Shown here in pieces: positions 17,980 to 28,170 of a DNA stretch of 64,000 nucleotides. The stretch comes from Dryocola sp031988645. Lineage in GTDB: Bacteria > Pseudomonadota > Gammaproteobacteria > Enterobacterales > Enterobacteriaceae. The notes under the pieces were generated by a model. The model saw only the letters and a program-made list of their open reading frames with translations. It was not told the origin of the DNA and did not search any database. The DNA is taken from contig NZ_CP150452.1 in the NCBI RefSeq assembly GCF_051307045.1, positions 3,410,001 through 3,474,000 on the forward strand. The letters are read 5' to 3'. Both the position numbers and the translations under genes were made by a program. The first letter of the stretch is position 1. Each line of letters opens with the position of its first letter.

Positions 17980-18383
17980 TATCTGCTCAGGCGGTGCATA
18001 CGCTCTGAAGGGGTAATAATATCGGTAATACGAATACCGAATTTATCGGAAATCACCACCACCTCCCCCTGCGCAATTAAATAGCCGTTAATTAAAATAT
18101 CCAGCGGTTCGCCCGCCAGGCCTTCCAGCGCCACCACTGAACCCTGGCTTAAGCGCAGCAGCTCTTTGATGGTCATTTTGGTGCGCCCTAATTCCACCGT
18201 CATTTTGACGGGGATATCGAGGATCAAATCCAGATCCTGAGATAAATGCGCAGCGATTTGTTCAGAGGCGACAGGCTGGGCGGAACTGTGACTTTCCGCG
18301 GACTGCTGCTCGCTCAGGGCATCGCCCCACAGATCGTCTATGGACTGCTTGTCAGCATCAGATGAGGATGAGTTATCGCTCAT
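17979..18383 (-). CDS. fliN: Flagellar motor switch protein FliN
   Basis: C-ring subunit needed for rotation, switching and export. 134 aa: acidic variable N-terminus, then a SpoA-like domain with LILDIPVKMTVELGRTKMTI and IRITDIITPSERMHRL. Lies directly after fliM. Confidence 0.97.
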   Translation of the reverse strand: MSDNSSSSDADKQSIDDLWGDALSEQQSAESHSSAQPVASEQIAAHLSQDLDLILDIPVKMTVELGRTKMTIKELLRLSQGSVVALEGLAGEPLDILINGYLIAQGEVVVISDKFGIRITDIITPSERMHRLSR

Positions 18384-18389
18384 AGGAAA

Positions 18390-19388
18390 CTACTCCTTTT
18401 TAAAAGAGGCTAAAGAGGGATTCTTGATATGCTCGACTTTCAGAGCATACTGGTTATTAACGCAGCCATATTTACCGGACAGCACCGGGACGCCATCAAT
18501 AAAGGCTTCAAGGTTTTCTGGCTTATCGATGGGGATGATGTCGCCTTCTTTAAGCTGCATAACCCGTAACAGGCGGGTATTGATTTCGGCAAATCTTGCC
18601 ACCAGCTCAAGTTCCGTATCCTGCACCTGCGTCACCAGCGTATTACGCCACTGCTCGTCTTCCTGCCTGGAGTTTTCCACCGGCGGATTGGTGAGCAGCT
18701 CGCGTAACGGCTCAATAATGCTGAACGGAATACAGATATCGAAATGGCCCGTATGAGCGCCTATTTCCACCGAGAAAGGCGTCGTGACCACGATATCGTT
18801 CGGCGATGAGGTGATATTGGTAAATTTAACCTGCACCTCCGAGCGGACGTACTCCGTTTTCAGCTTAAATACCGTACTCCACGCATAGTCGTAGGACTCC
18901 AGCGCCATCGACAGCATTTTTTCGATGATGCGCTGTTCGGTCGGCGTGAATTCCCGCCCGTCCACCTTGGTAGGGAAACGGCCGTCGCCGCCAAACAGGC
19001 TGTCGACCGTCATAAATACCAGGTTCGGCGAAAAGACAAACAGCGCCGTGCCGCGCAGCGGGTTCATATGCACCAGGTTCAGGTTGGTCGGCACGGATAA
19101 ATTACGCGCAAACTCATGGTAAGGCTGAATTTTAATAGCGCCTACGGTGATATCCGGGCTGCGTCGCAGCAGGTTAAACAAGCCGATGCGGAACTGACGC
19201 GCAAAGCGCTCGTTAATAATTTCAAGCGACTGCAGGCGCTCGCGAACCACGCGCCGTTGAGTGTTGGGATTATAAGGTTGAATCCCTTCGTTCTGCTCCG
19301 GGTTGGCGGCGACGTTATCGCTATCGTCGCCCCCGCCGCCGTTTAACAGGCGATCGATCTCAGCCTGAGACAATATGCTATCAGACAT
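18390..19388 (-). CDS. fliM: Flagellar motor switch protein FliM
   Basis: Switch protein that binds CheY-P and FliG. 332 aa. The N-terminal CheY-binding peptide SDSILSQAEIDRLLN is intact; the middle domain has NLVHMNPLRGTALFVFSPNL; the C-terminal SpoA domain ends with GCVNNQYALKVEHI. Six bases separate it from fliN and five from fliL. Confidence 0.97.
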   Translation of the reverse strand: MSDSILSQAEIDRLLNGGGGDDSDNVAANPEQNEGIQPYNPNTQRRVVRERLQSLEIINERFARQFRIGLFNLLRRSPDITVGAIKIQPYHEFARNLSVPTNLNLVHMNPLRGTALFVFSPNLVFMTVDSLFGGDGRFPTKVDGREFTPTEQRIIEKMLSMALESYDYAWSTVFKLKTEYVRSEVQVKFTNITSSPNDIVVTTPFSVEIGAHTGHFDICIPFSIIEPLRELLTNPPVENSRQEDEQWRNTLVTQVQDTELELVARFAEINTRLLRVMQLKEGDIIPIDKPENLEAFIDGVPVLSGKYGCVNNQYALKVEHIKNPSLASFKKE

Positions 19389-19393
19389 AGAAT

Positions 19394-19894
19394 TTACCGT
19401 AATATAAACGCGTTAAATAACACATCAGTAACGTTCGCACTGTGTTTACCGGCAACGGGCTGGTTGGTTACGGTTTTAATTTTATCAATCAGGTTACGCT
19501 TGCCTTCATCGGTAGATAAATATTCAGAAGTTTGCTGTGAAAAAAGAATCAGCAAGCGGCTACGAATTTCGGGTAAAAACTTATTAATGAGCTCTTTTGA
19601 ATTATCGTCTTTGACCTGTAACGTTAAGCCGATATATAAAACACGATCGCTATCATTCTTCTCATCCGGCTTCAGGCTGACGGTAAAGGTATCCAGCGCG
19701 ACATATACAGGAGCCGCCGCGACGACAGGCTCTTGCGCCACATCTTCCCGGGCGATGTCGTTTTTCATTTTATTCATTTCATAAAAAGTAAAGCCAGCAA
19801 CGCCGCAGGCACCGACAACCAGAAATGCGAGCAGCAAAATGATCAGGGTGCTTTTTTTACCAGACCCGGAGTCATTTTTATTCTTTTTTGCCAT
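19394..19894 (-). CDS. fliL: Flagellar basal-body protein FliL
   Basis: Single-span inner-membrane protein associated with the stator and MS ring. 166 aa starting MAKKNKNDSGSGKKSTLI at 19894; an upstream in-frame ATG at 19954 adds 20 residues not found in the family. TM near residues 18-37, then a periplasmic domain ending VTDVLFNAFILR. First of the second half of the fli run, 139 bp after fliK. Confidence 0.94.
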   Translation of the reverse strand: MAKKNKNDSGSGKKSTLIILLLAFLVVGACGVAGFTFYEMNKMKNDIAREDVAQEPVVAAAPVYVALDTFTVSLKPDEKNDSDRVLYIGLTLQVKDDNSKELINKFLPEIRSRLLILFSQQTSEYLSTDEGKRNLIDKIKTVTNQPVAGKHSANVTDVLFNAFILR

Positions 19895-20032
19895 TATGTG
19901 AAAACCTTGTAAATGAATACGGACCTGTAAATCATGCCCTGATAAGCAGAGCATTCTATTACATACGGCCTTTGAGACAATTCAGTAAATAAGTGAAATT
20001 AATGACGCCAGCTTGACAATTAATTGTAACCG

Positions 20033-21281
20033 TCAAACAAAGGTATTTATTCCGCTATTGCGACGCAGCTGCGGAGCAATAATAACCCGCTCCTCTTCCT
20101 CGGGCTGCGCGTCGCGTCCGTTATCCTCCTGAGCAGCCTGTCCGGAAGCCGACCATTCAGAGTGCGAAGAGCCGTTCCAGGACTGGGGCCAGACCGCTGT
20201 CCACGCGGCTTGCTTCGAGGTTGATGCCCGACTCCGCAAGCGAGGTGCGCAGCTGCGGCATCGCGGCTTCAAGGGCGGCGCGTACCTGATGATTTTCGCT
20301 GACGAAATGTAAACTGGCCTGGTCGCTGTTCATGCGCAGGTTAATTTTTAATACGCCAAGTTCCGCCGGATTTAAGCGTATTTCCGCGTTATGAATGCCG
20401 TTGCGGGTAAACATCGCCACCTGCTGTCCCAGCGACTGCTGCCAGGCTATCGAGCCCATTTCCTGGGTTAAAACCGGCGTTGGCGCCGCCGGCACCGGAG
20501 CCGCTACGGAAGGCGTGTTTAGCAGTAAAGATGCAGACGACGTATGGGCATGAACCACGTGCACAAAGGATGGCTGCGGGCTTTCAGCCGCGTTCGCCGC
20601 AATCCCTTCGGGAACGGGCTTAAACAGGCTCGCCGCCTGCTGTGCCTTCTCAACCAGCTGCGGCGCCGGCAGGCCAGGCGCTGCCTGAATCTCACGTCCT
20701 GCTTCTTTACCCGCTTCAGCCGCAAAAGCCGCTGGCGTATGGCCTTGCTTAACCAGCGCGGCCGCGGTTGGAGCCGCGTTGCTGCCCTCAGCGGCGCCCC
20801 GGCGGGTGGTCAGCACGGCCTGAGCGATATTTTCAAGGGTCGCCTCTGCCCCCTGCGCATCAACAGGTACAGCGGCAGCCGTAGTCGCCCGCTGCGCGGC
20901 TTCTGCGCCTGCCGCTGCCGCGCCTGCCGCCGCGTCCATTTGCGTCACCAGCGTTTGCAGATGCGCAAGCTGCGGCTCAACGGACATGCCCGCCAGAACC
21001 GGGAGCTGGTCGTCGGCCACCTCTTTTTCCTTACTGATTAACGAGTTGTCCGGCAGGCTGACAAGAGGATCGAACATGTCCCCCGGCAGCTCGTGGCTAA
21101 CGTTAACCGGATCGTCTACCGCCGGCACCGGGCCGGGCTGCTCCGCACCTTCCGGAATCAAAGGATCCAGCTGCTGCGTTTTTTGCTCAAGCGCGGCGGC
21201 GAAATCGCCGTCCTGCGCAACGTCCGCGCCGGTTTGCGCGGCCGGCGTTACGTTCAACGCAGGCATGATATTTACCATCAT
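20033..21281 (-). CDS. fliK: Hook-length control protein FliK (frameshift at GGCC)
   Basis: Secreted molecular ruler that stops hook growth and switches export specificity through FlhB. Long Ala/Pro-rich ruler region (residues 1-270) followed by the specificity-switch domain with NAEIRLNPAELGVLKINLRM. As written it stops at 20157; one extra base in GGGGCC (20185-20190 on the plus strand) is responsible. Removing it joins the tail ending NSGINTFV and gives 415 aa, close to E. coli and Salmonella lengths. The start overlaps the fliJ stop. Confidence 0.92.
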
Positions 21282-21727
21282 AAAACTTTTTTCCCGTGGC
21301 AGGCGCGCTGCGCAAATTCATCCATTAATTTTTGCTCGTAGCGGCTCTCTTTTAGCGCGCGTACCGTCTCCGCGCGGCTTTTTAAGGTGTCGAAAGCGTT
21401 CAGGCGCTGCTTGTCGCTGCGCCAGGAGGTGAGCACCAGATCGACCGACTTTTTGCAGGTGGTGACGTGCCCGGCATGCTGGTGCACCACTTTGCCAAGT
21501 GAATTAATAAACGACTGGTGGTTTACCCAATCCACCACCGACATTCCCTGACCGGCCATGTTCAGCTGCAAATTCTGCTGATACTCCCGCTCATACTCTT
21601 TGAGCTGTTCAAGCTGGGTAACGGCGCGCGCGTAGTCCTGCTGTACCTTCCCCAGGTGAGTGGTGGTGGCCTCAAGCTGCTGCTGTGCAAGATCGCGCAG
21701 CACGTCCATTGGGCTGTTCGTCGCCAT
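21278..21727 (-). CDS. fliJ: Flagellar export chaperone/stalk protein FliJ
   Basis: 149-aa, almost wholly helical coiled-coil protein that sits in the FliI hexamer as an ATP-synthase gamma-like stalk. N-terminus PMDVLRDLAQQQLEATTTHL; family segment QLEQLKEYEREYQQNL. Placed between fliI and fliK, with a 4-base overlap into fliK. Confidence 0.94.
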   Translation of the reverse strand: MATNSPMDVLRDLAQQQLEATTTHLGKVQQDYARAVTQLEQLKEYEREYQQNLQLNMAGQGMSVVDWVNHQSFINSLGKVVHQHAGHVTTCKKSVDLVLTSWRSDKQRLNAFDTLKSRAETVRALKESRYEQKLMDEFAQRACHGKKVL

Positions 21728-21742
21728 TAGTTATGCTCTCTG

Positions 21743-23119
21743 TCAAGATTTGGAAGACTCAGAAAAAATATTTTCCAGCAGCGTTTGCGACGCTTCATAG
21801 CCGCAGTTCTCGTCAATGGACTGCTGGAGGAAAGCTTCAAGACGCGGGTAAAGGGCGATCGCTTTATCCAGTAAAGGATCGCTTCCCGCCGCATAGGCGC
21901 CCACGCTGATAAGGTCGCGATTGCGCTGAAAAGCCGACAGCAATTGTTTAAACGTCTGCACCTTTCTGTAGTGTTCTTTATCAATAAGCTCGGTCATGGC
22001 GCGGCTTATCGACGCTTCAATATCAATCGCCGGATAGTGTCCGGACTCCGCCAGCCGACGCGATAACACCACGTGGCCGTCGAGAATCGCTCGCGCCGAG
22101 TCGGCAATCGGATCCTGCTGATCGTCCCCTTCCGTCAGGACGGTGTAAAACGCCGTTATCGAACCGCCGCCTTTCTCCCCGTTGCCGGCGCGCTCCACCA
22201 GCGCCGGCAGCTTCGCAAACACCGAAGGCGGATAGCCTTTGGTGGCAGGAGGCTCGCCGATGGCCAGCGCGATTTCACGCTGCGCCATGGCGTAACGGGT
22301 AAGCGAGTCCATAATCAACAGCACGTTCAGGCCGCGTTCGCGAAAGTCTTCGGCGATGCGGGTGGCGTAAACCGCCCCCTGCATGCGCAGTATGGGCGAA
22401 ACATCCGCCGGCGCGGCGACGACGACGGAGCGGCTAAGGCCGTCCTTGCCGAGAATATTTTCGATAAAGTCTTTTACTTCGCGTCCGCGCTCCCCGATAA
22501 GCCCCACCACGATCACATCGGCTTTGGTGTAGCGGGCCATCATGCCCAGCAGCACGCTTTTGCCCACGCCGGAGCCGGCAAACAGCCCCATGCGCTGGCC
22601 GCGTCCCACGGTCAGCAGGCCGTTAATAGCACGGACGCCAACGTCGAGAACGTTCTTAATAGGATCGCGCAGCAGCGGATTCAAAGGGGAGGTAAACAGG
22701 GTATCCTGCTGCCGGCGGCAGGGTGCGGGCAACCCGTCCAGCGGGCGGGCGCTGGCATCCAGCACGCGTCCTAACAGCTCAGGCCCCAGCGGCAGCTGTT
22801 TGCCCTGCGTAAGTCCGGGGCCGCTGTCAAAGGCGTAAACGCGCGCGCCGGGCAAAATGCCGTCAACGTTTTCAAGCGGCATCAGATACAGAATCTGGCC
22901 GTTAAAGCCGACGACCTCGCTTTCAACTTTTGCGATGCCGCTGCCGGTGTCGCGCTCCACGATGCACAGCGTACCAATCGGCAGCTTAAGGCCAACGGCC
23001 TCCATCACCAGCCCGGTGGCGCGCGTCAGCTTTCCGTAACGCCGAAAAGGCTGCAGCGCCGCAATTTTCCGCTCCTGGCTTTCAAGGGTTCCCAGCCAGT
23101 TTTTCAGTCGCGTGGTCAT
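21743..23119 (-). CDS. fliI: Flagellar export ATPase FliI
   Basis: ATPase that powers unfolding and delivery of export substrates. 458 aa, F1-beta-like. Walker A is GLFAGSGVGKS near residue 177; Walker B follows in NVLLIMDSLTRYAMAQRE; catalytic GERGREV is present. Overlaps fliH by 4 bases. Confidence 0.97.
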   Translation of the reverse strand: MTTRLKNWLGTLESQERKIAALQPFRRYGKLTRATGLVMEAVGLKLPIGTLCIVERDTGSGIAKVESEVVGFNGQILYLMPLENVDGILPGARVYAFDSGPGLTQGKQLPLGPELLGRVLDASARPLDGLPAPCRRQQDTLFTSPLNPLLRDPIKNVLDVGVRAINGLLTVGRGQRMGLFAGSGVGKSVLLGMMARYTKADVIVVGLIGERGREVKDFIENILGKDGLSRSVVVAAPADVSPILRMQGAVYATRIAEDFRERGLNVLLIMDSLTRYAMAQREIALAIGEPPATKGYPPSVFAKLPALVERAGNGEKGGGSITAFYTVLTEGDDQQDPIADSARAILDGHVVLSRRLAESGHYPAIDIEASISRAMTELIDKEHYRKVQTFKQLLSAFQRNRDLISVGAYAAGSDPLLDKAIALYPRLEAFLQQSIDENCGYEASQTLLENIFSESSKS

Positions 23120-23826
23120 GAGCTGTAGTCTTCCCGGCTAAGGTGGCAAAGTTCTTCCCAACGGGTGCTCATGGTGGCGTCAATTTCACCTTCGGTGGAG
23201 GTAATACGACAGCCGCCCGGCAAAATATCCGCATCGCCGAGCAGTTCCCAACCCAGCGAGGCCAGCGTCGGACCGAGCTTTTCGCCGACCATGGCCCTGT
23301 CGTCTTCGCTCACCCAAAGCTGAATATTGCCGGCCAGCAAGGCGTCCTCCCTGAGCAGGCTTCTAATCTTGTCGATCAGGACGTCGTTGTCATAAACGAT
23401 GTTTTTCCCGATAAGCGAACGCGCGGCGGTCAGGGAAAGCTGAACCAGACGCGAGGGGATCACGCTGTCGAGGTTATCCAAAGCGAGTTTAAAAGCTTCG
23501 AACAGGCGGATAATCTGCGCGGCCGCTTCGTCCTGCCGGGCCTGCGCCTGCGCCAGCCCTTGCTCAACGCCCTCTTGTTTACCGAGCGCCAGCCCTTCCT
23601 GATAGCCCTGCTGCTTGCCTTCCTCCAGGCCTCGCGCCAGGCCCTGGGCAAAACCTTTTTGCTCGGCCTGCTGGCGAATGCGTGAAAGCTCCGCCTGAAG
23701 CAGCTCTTCAGACTGATAGTTGCCGGGCGTCGCGTCGGGTTCAGGGAGCTCGTGCTCGGCGCGGCTAAAGTCGGCCAGCAGATCTTCGGGCTGCCAGCGC
23801 TGCCATCCCCTCTCTTTATCAGACAT
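23116..23826 (-). CDS. fliH: Flagellar export regulator FliH
   Basis: Cytoplasmic FliI-binding regulator. 236 aa from the ATG at 23826, which has GGGGAGG six bases upstream and overlaps the fliG stop. A Gly-spaced helix repeat runs through GFAQGLARGLEEGKQQGYQE, the GxxxG pattern of FliH; the C-terminal domain with RWEELCHLS binds FliI. Confidence 0.95.
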   Translation of the reverse strand: MSDKERGWQRWQPEDLLADFSRAEHELPEPDATPGNYQSEELLQAELSRIRQQAEQKGFAQGLARGLEEGKQQGYQEGLALGKQEGVEQGLAQAQARQDEAAAQIIRLFEAFKLALDNLDSVIPSRLVQLSLTAARSLIGKNIVYDNDVLIDKIRSLLREDALLAGNIQLWVSEDDRAMVGEKLGPTLASLGWELLGDADILPGGCRITSTEGEIDATMSTRWEELCHLSREDYSS

Positions 23827-24805
23827 AGACATCCTCCCCGCCGCCAAGCACCACTTCTCCGGTCTCGGCTAAGCGGCGCACCACCAGCAGGATATTTTTC
23901 TGCTCGGCTTCCACCTGGGACATACGTACCGGACCACGCGAGTTGAGATCTTCCACCATGATATCCGCCTGACGCTTGGACATATTGCGGAAGAACTTAT
24001 CGCGCAGCGGCTGCTGCGATCCTTTAAGCGCAATGATCAGCGACTCATTGTCGATATCCTGCAGAACACGCTGAATGCTGCGATCTTCAAGCTCGATGAG
24101 ATTTTCAAACAGGAACATCTCATCAATAATTTTCTGCGCCAGCTCCTGGTCGAATTCGCGTACCGCTTCGATAGCCGCTTCTTCCTGATGCGATTTCATC
24201 AGGTTGAGAATTTCGGCCGCAGGACGCACGCCGCCCATTTTGCTGCGCTTGAGATTTTGACCGTGCAGCAGGTTATTCAGAACCTCGGTCAGCTCGTGAA
24301 GCGCCGCCGGCTGCACGCCGCCGAAGGTAGCGATACGCAGCATGATGTCGTTACGCTCGCGATCGTCGAATTTCGCCAGCACGTCCGCCGCCTGGTTACG
24401 TTTCAGGTGCACAAGAATGGTGGCGATAATCTGCGGATGCTCGTCGCGAATCAGGTCGTAAACCGTTACCGGCTCCATGAAGTTGAGCGTTTCGATACCG
24501 TTGTTGCCGTCCTGGGTATCGAGCAGATCTTCAAGCAGGCTGGACGCGCGGTCTTCGCCCAGCGCTTTTACCAGCACGCTGCGCAGGTATTCATTGGTAT
24601 CGAGGTTGAGCGTCGCCACTTCGCTGGAATCCCTTTGAAACTCTTTGAGCACGCGGGAGAGCTGATCGTGGCTAAAGGCGCTCATGCTGACCATCGCCGA
24701 GCTGATTCGGGTCACCTCCTGGGTGGACATGTGCTTAAACACCTCAGCGGCCCGCTCGTCGCCAAGCGTCAGCATGACAATTGCACATTTCTCTGCGGCA
24801 TTCAT
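23819..24805 (-). CDS. fliG: Flagellar motor switch protein FliG
   Basis: Rotor protein that meets the MotA stator and generates torque. 328 aa with N, middle (EHPQIIATILVHL) and C-terminal domains. The torque helix carries the expected charges in RVLQDID and LRDKFFRNMSKR. Overlaps fliF by 4 bases and fliH by 8. Confidence 0.97.
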   Translation of the reverse strand: MNAAEKCAIVMLTLGDERAAEVFKHMSTQEVTRISSAMVSMSAFSHDQLSRVLKEFQRDSSEVATLNLDTNEYLRSVLVKALGEDRASSLLEDLLDTQDGNNGIETLNFMEPVTVYDLIRDEHPQIIATILVHLKRNQAADVLAKFDDRERNDIMLRIATFGGVQPAALHELTEVLNNLLHGQNLKRSKMGGVRPAAEILNLMKSHQEEAAIEAVREFDQELAQKIIDEMFLFENLIELEDRSIQRVLQDIDNESLIIALKGSQQPLRDKFFRNMSKRQADIMVEDLNSRGPVRMSQVEAEQKNILLVVRRLAETGEVVLGGGEDVYV

Positions 24806-26520
24806 TTTTCGCTAAGCTCCTTATTCATCCATTGGCGCAGTACAAGTGCGATAACCTGCGGACCGTTCTCCGCCATCTCACGCAGATGCTGAGTATTGAG
24901 TTCAAGGTCAACACGGGCCTGAGCCTTCGCTTTTGCGGTGCTTTCGTTTTTACGGGCCAGCTCGTCCAGCTCGGCCTGACGGGCCTCTTTCTCCAGCGCC
25001 AGGCGCTGTAAAGCCAGCTCCTGATGGCGCATCCAGGCCGGCTGTACGGCTTTGCGCCACAGTATCCACGCCACGATGGCGACCATCAGATAACGGGCGG
25101 CCGACATCAGCAGGCTGATCACTTCCGGCTGCTTCCACAGCGGCAGCGCCTGGTCATCGTCCGCGTTGCTAAAGGCCGAGTTGACGATATTCAGGGTGTC
25201 GCCACGCGCTTCGGAATAGCCCACCGCCTCTTTCACCAGGGCGTTTATCTGCGCCATCTGCTCTTTAGATAAGGGCTGCGGGGTGCCGTCTTTACCCGGC
25301 AGGTGGTTTACCACCACGGCGACGGATAAGCGCTCGACGCTGCCCGTGCTGCGCTTGATGTGCGTCAGCGTGCGATCCAGCTCGTAGTTAGTGGTGGAGT
25401 CCTTGCTGGAGTTAAACGGAACCATCGCTGCGGCAGCGTTAGCCTCGGCGGCGGTATTTTTATTACCGGCTGCCGCGCCCTGCGCCTGATTAGCGGCGTT
25501 CTGCGTCTGATTAGCCGTGCCTGCAGGCTGGGTTAACGGCGCCGTCGCAGGCGTCGGCGGCTGGTTGCTTAACGCTCCGGGCACGCCGCCGTTAATATTT
25601 TTGCCGCCCTGCTCAGAATCGCTGGTCTGACGGCTGCGGATAGACATTTTTTCCGGCGAGGAGTTGGGCTGGAACTGCTCGGCGGTTTGCTCATGAACGG
25701 TAAAATCAATCTGCGCCGTCACCTGCGCACGCACGTTCTGGCTACCGACAATAGGCGCAAGAATGGACTGAATGCGGCGCTGGAAATCCGCTTCTACCTC
25801 ATTGGTGTATTTCAGGCGCGAGGTCTGCTGCGCCTGGTCGCCCTTTTGTGAAAGCAGGCGACCAGCCTGATCCACAATGGTCACCTGGTCCGCGTTCAGG
25901 CCGGGAACGGCGCTGGAAATCAGATAAGAAATCGCGTTTACCTGACCGGCATCCATGGTGCGGCCATTATCCAGATGAACCGTCACGGAAGCCGTAGGCT
26001 GCTTTGCCTCACGCACAAATAAAGAGGGCTTTGGCATGGCCAGATGCACGCGAGCGCTGCGCACCGAACCTAAGGTTTCGATAGTGCGCGACAGCTCACC
26101 TTCCAGCGCGCGCTGGAAGTTAACCTGCTCGCTGAACTGGCTGATGCCAAATTTTTCCTGATCCAGCAGCTCAAAGCCTACGGCGCCCCCTTTGGGCAGC
26201 CCAAGCTGCGCCAGCTTAAGGCGCGCTTCGTAGACCTGGTCTGCCGGGACCATAATCGCCCCGCCGCGCTCGTCAAAACGATAGGGCACGTTCATCTGGG
26301 CCAGCTGGGCGACAATCGCCCCGCCGTCCTGATCGCTGATATTGTTGTACAGCACGCGGTAGTTCGGGGACTGCGCCCAAAGAACAAGTGCGACGATAAG
26401 CGAAATAGCCGCCGCAGCAGAGACAATCAGAGCAATTTTGGGATTGGCACGAATACGCTCAAAGGCTGCTATCAGAGATGTTGTATTGTTGCTTTTAATA
26501 CCGTTTGTGGTGGCATTCAT
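24802..26520 (-). CDS. fliF: Flagellar MS-ring protein FliF
   Basis: Inner-membrane ring protein on which the basal body is built. 572 aa from the ATG at 26520; the frame runs 14 codons further upstream without family similarity. TM1 near residues 30-50 (ALIVSAAAAISLIVALVLWA), ring-building motifs with LDQEKFGISQFSEQVNFQRA, a low-complexity Ala/Asn/Gln insert (about residues 335-365), TM2 near 450, and the C-terminal FliG-binding tail VIALVLRQWMNKE. Divergent from fliE. Confidence 0.97.
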   Translation of the reverse strand: MNATTNGIKSNNTTSLIAAFERIRANPKIALIVSAAAAISLIVALVLWAQSPNYRVLYNNISDQDGGAIVAQLAQMNVPYRFDERGGAIMVPADQVYEARLKLAQLGLPKGGAVGFELLDQEKFGISQFSEQVNFQRALEGELSRTIETLGSVRSARVHLAMPKPSLFVREAKQPTASVTVHLDNGRTMDAGQVNAISYLISSAVPGLNADQVTIVDQAGRLLSQKGDQAQQTSRLKYTNEVEADFQRRIQSILAPIVGSQNVRAQVTAQIDFTVHEQTAEQFQPNSSPEKMSIRSRQTSDSEQGGKNINGGVPGALSNQPPTPATAPLTQPAGTANQTQNAANQAQGAAAGNKNTAAEANAAAAMVPFNSSKDSTTNYELDRTLTHIKRSTGSVERLSVAVVVNHLPGKDGTPQPLSKEQMAQINALVKEAVGYSEARGDTLNIVNSAFSNADDDQALPLWKQPEVISLLMSAARYLMVAIVAWILWRKAVQPAWMRHQELALQRLALEKEARQAELDELARKNESTAKAKAQARVDLELNTQHLREMAENGPQVIALVLRQWMNKELSEK

Positions 26521-26803
26521 GCCGTAGTCCTGTAAAAAATAAATGACGCAATGTGTACGCAATATTGCGAACCAGCACTCCGGTTAAAGATCCTGGGAGA
26601 AAACAGCGATCGCTCCTTCATTCCTGCTGAATTTCAGTCGCGTATTATGGGTCATCCAGGATTTTTCTTAATCCCCGATGAACTGAAATTTCTGTCGGCT
26701 TATTGCGTTATATCATTACCGGCTCCCCATGCTAGGCTGTCCTTAATAAAGGCAATAGCGCCTGGATAAACATGGTTTATTACCGAAATAGCAGGAACAT
26801 TTA

Positions 26804-27139
26804 ATGTCAATTCAATCAATGAGCGGTGTCCTGGAACAAATTCAGTTTCAGGCCAGGCAAGTTTCCGGAGCGACAAACAGCAATGCGCTGTCAGATAAAC
26901 AAAGTAACGCCGATCCCGTTTCATTTTCTTCACTGTTATTTAACAGCATAAACGGTATTAGCCAGGCGTCGAACAGCGCCCGGGCTCAGGCGCAGAGCTA
27001 TATGATGGGAACCTCGGACATTGGCCTGAACGACGTGATGGTCTCTTTGCAAAAGTCTTCAGTAGCGTTAAATATGGGTATTCAGGTGCGCAATAAAATG
27101 GTCAGCGCCTATCAGGAAATCATGAATATGGCGGTGTAA
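26804..27139 (+). CDS. fliE: Flagellar hook-basal body protein FliE
   Basis: MS-ring/rod adaptor, the first export substrate. 111 aa, slightly longer than the usual 104; conserved C-terminus VMVSLQKSSVALNMGIQVRN and KMVSAYQEIMNMAV. Divergently transcribed from fliF over 283 bp, which must hold both class II promoters. The chemotaxis genes follow on the same strand after 163 bp. Confidence 0.96.
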   Translation: MSIQSMSGVLEQIQFQARQVSGATNSNALSDKQSNADPVSFSSLLFNSINGISQASNSARAQAQSYMMGTSDIGLNDVMVSLQKSSVALNMGIQVRNKMVSAYQEIMNMAV

Positions 27140-27302
27140 ACCGGCGTTAGCGTTATCCGCCGTCATCATCTTAAATGCAGCCCTGAGTTTATTAACCTGC
27201 AGGCTTCAAAATAATAAATCCTTACCCAATTGATAATAGAATGTTGTGTATTTTTAAAATACGCCACGGCAACCACACATATACGTCGCAAGGATGTTAT
27301 AT

Positions 27303-28170
27303 ATGAGTATGGAATGCGACGTTAATCAAATTAACAACGCAGCGATGCGCATCGAAGCGCGGATCGCAGATAAAGAGCTGGAAAAAGTTAGTCAGCTAAT
27401 TTATCAACGCGCGGGCATTGTGCTGAGCAGCCAGAAACGCGATATGGTTTATAACCGCCTGTCCCGGCGCTTGCGTGAATTGAAATTAACGCATTTCAGC
27501 GAATATTTATCTCGTCTGGAATCAAACCCAAACAGCAGCGAATGGCAGGCGTTTGTTAATGCGCTGACCACCAATCTGACCTCTTTTTTCAGAGAGGCCC
27601 TATCACTTCCCTGTGCTTGCCGAGCACGCGCGCGCACGGAAGGGAAATGGAAATTATAAAGTCTGGTGCACCGCGTCCTCTACCGGCGAAGAACCTTATT
27701 CCATCGCCATTACCCTGGATGAAGCGCTCGGGCGCAGCATGCTTAACCCGCGTATCTGGGCTACGGATATCGATACCGAAGTGCTCGCCAAAGCCTCGGC
27801 CGGCGTCTATCGGCTATCCGATCTCGACAACCTGACCACCGAGCAAAAAAAGAATTACTTTCTGCGCGGCACCGGCGAGCAGCAAAACCTCGTCAAAGTC
27901 AGGAAAGAGCTGCTCGAGACGATTCATTACCAGTACCTCAACCTGCTGGATGCAAAATGGGACGTACCGGCCCCGTTCGACGCCATCTTCTGCCGCAACG
28001 TCATGATCTATTTTGACCAAAAAACCCAGGAACATTTGCTAAAGCGTTTTGCAAAGCTCCTGAAACCCGGCGGCCTTTTATTCGTCGGACATTCTGAGCA
28101 CTTTGGCACGAGCGACGGCCCTTTCCGCCTTCGCGGCCAGTCAGTGTATACCCTGAAAGAGGATAGTTAA
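27303..28170 (+). CDS. cheR: Chemotaxis methyltransferase CheR (frameshift at GGCC)
   Basis: SAM-dependent glutamate methyltransferase that adapts chemoreceptors. Start at 27303, with AAGGA 8 bases upstream. An extra base in GGCCC (27596-27600) breaks the frame; without it the protein reads through FFREA into the HFPVLAEHARARK region and is 288 aa (E. coli 286). SAM-binding VWCTASSTGEEPYS and IFCRNVMIYFD motifs are present. The stop overlaps the cheB start in TAATG. Confidence 0.94.
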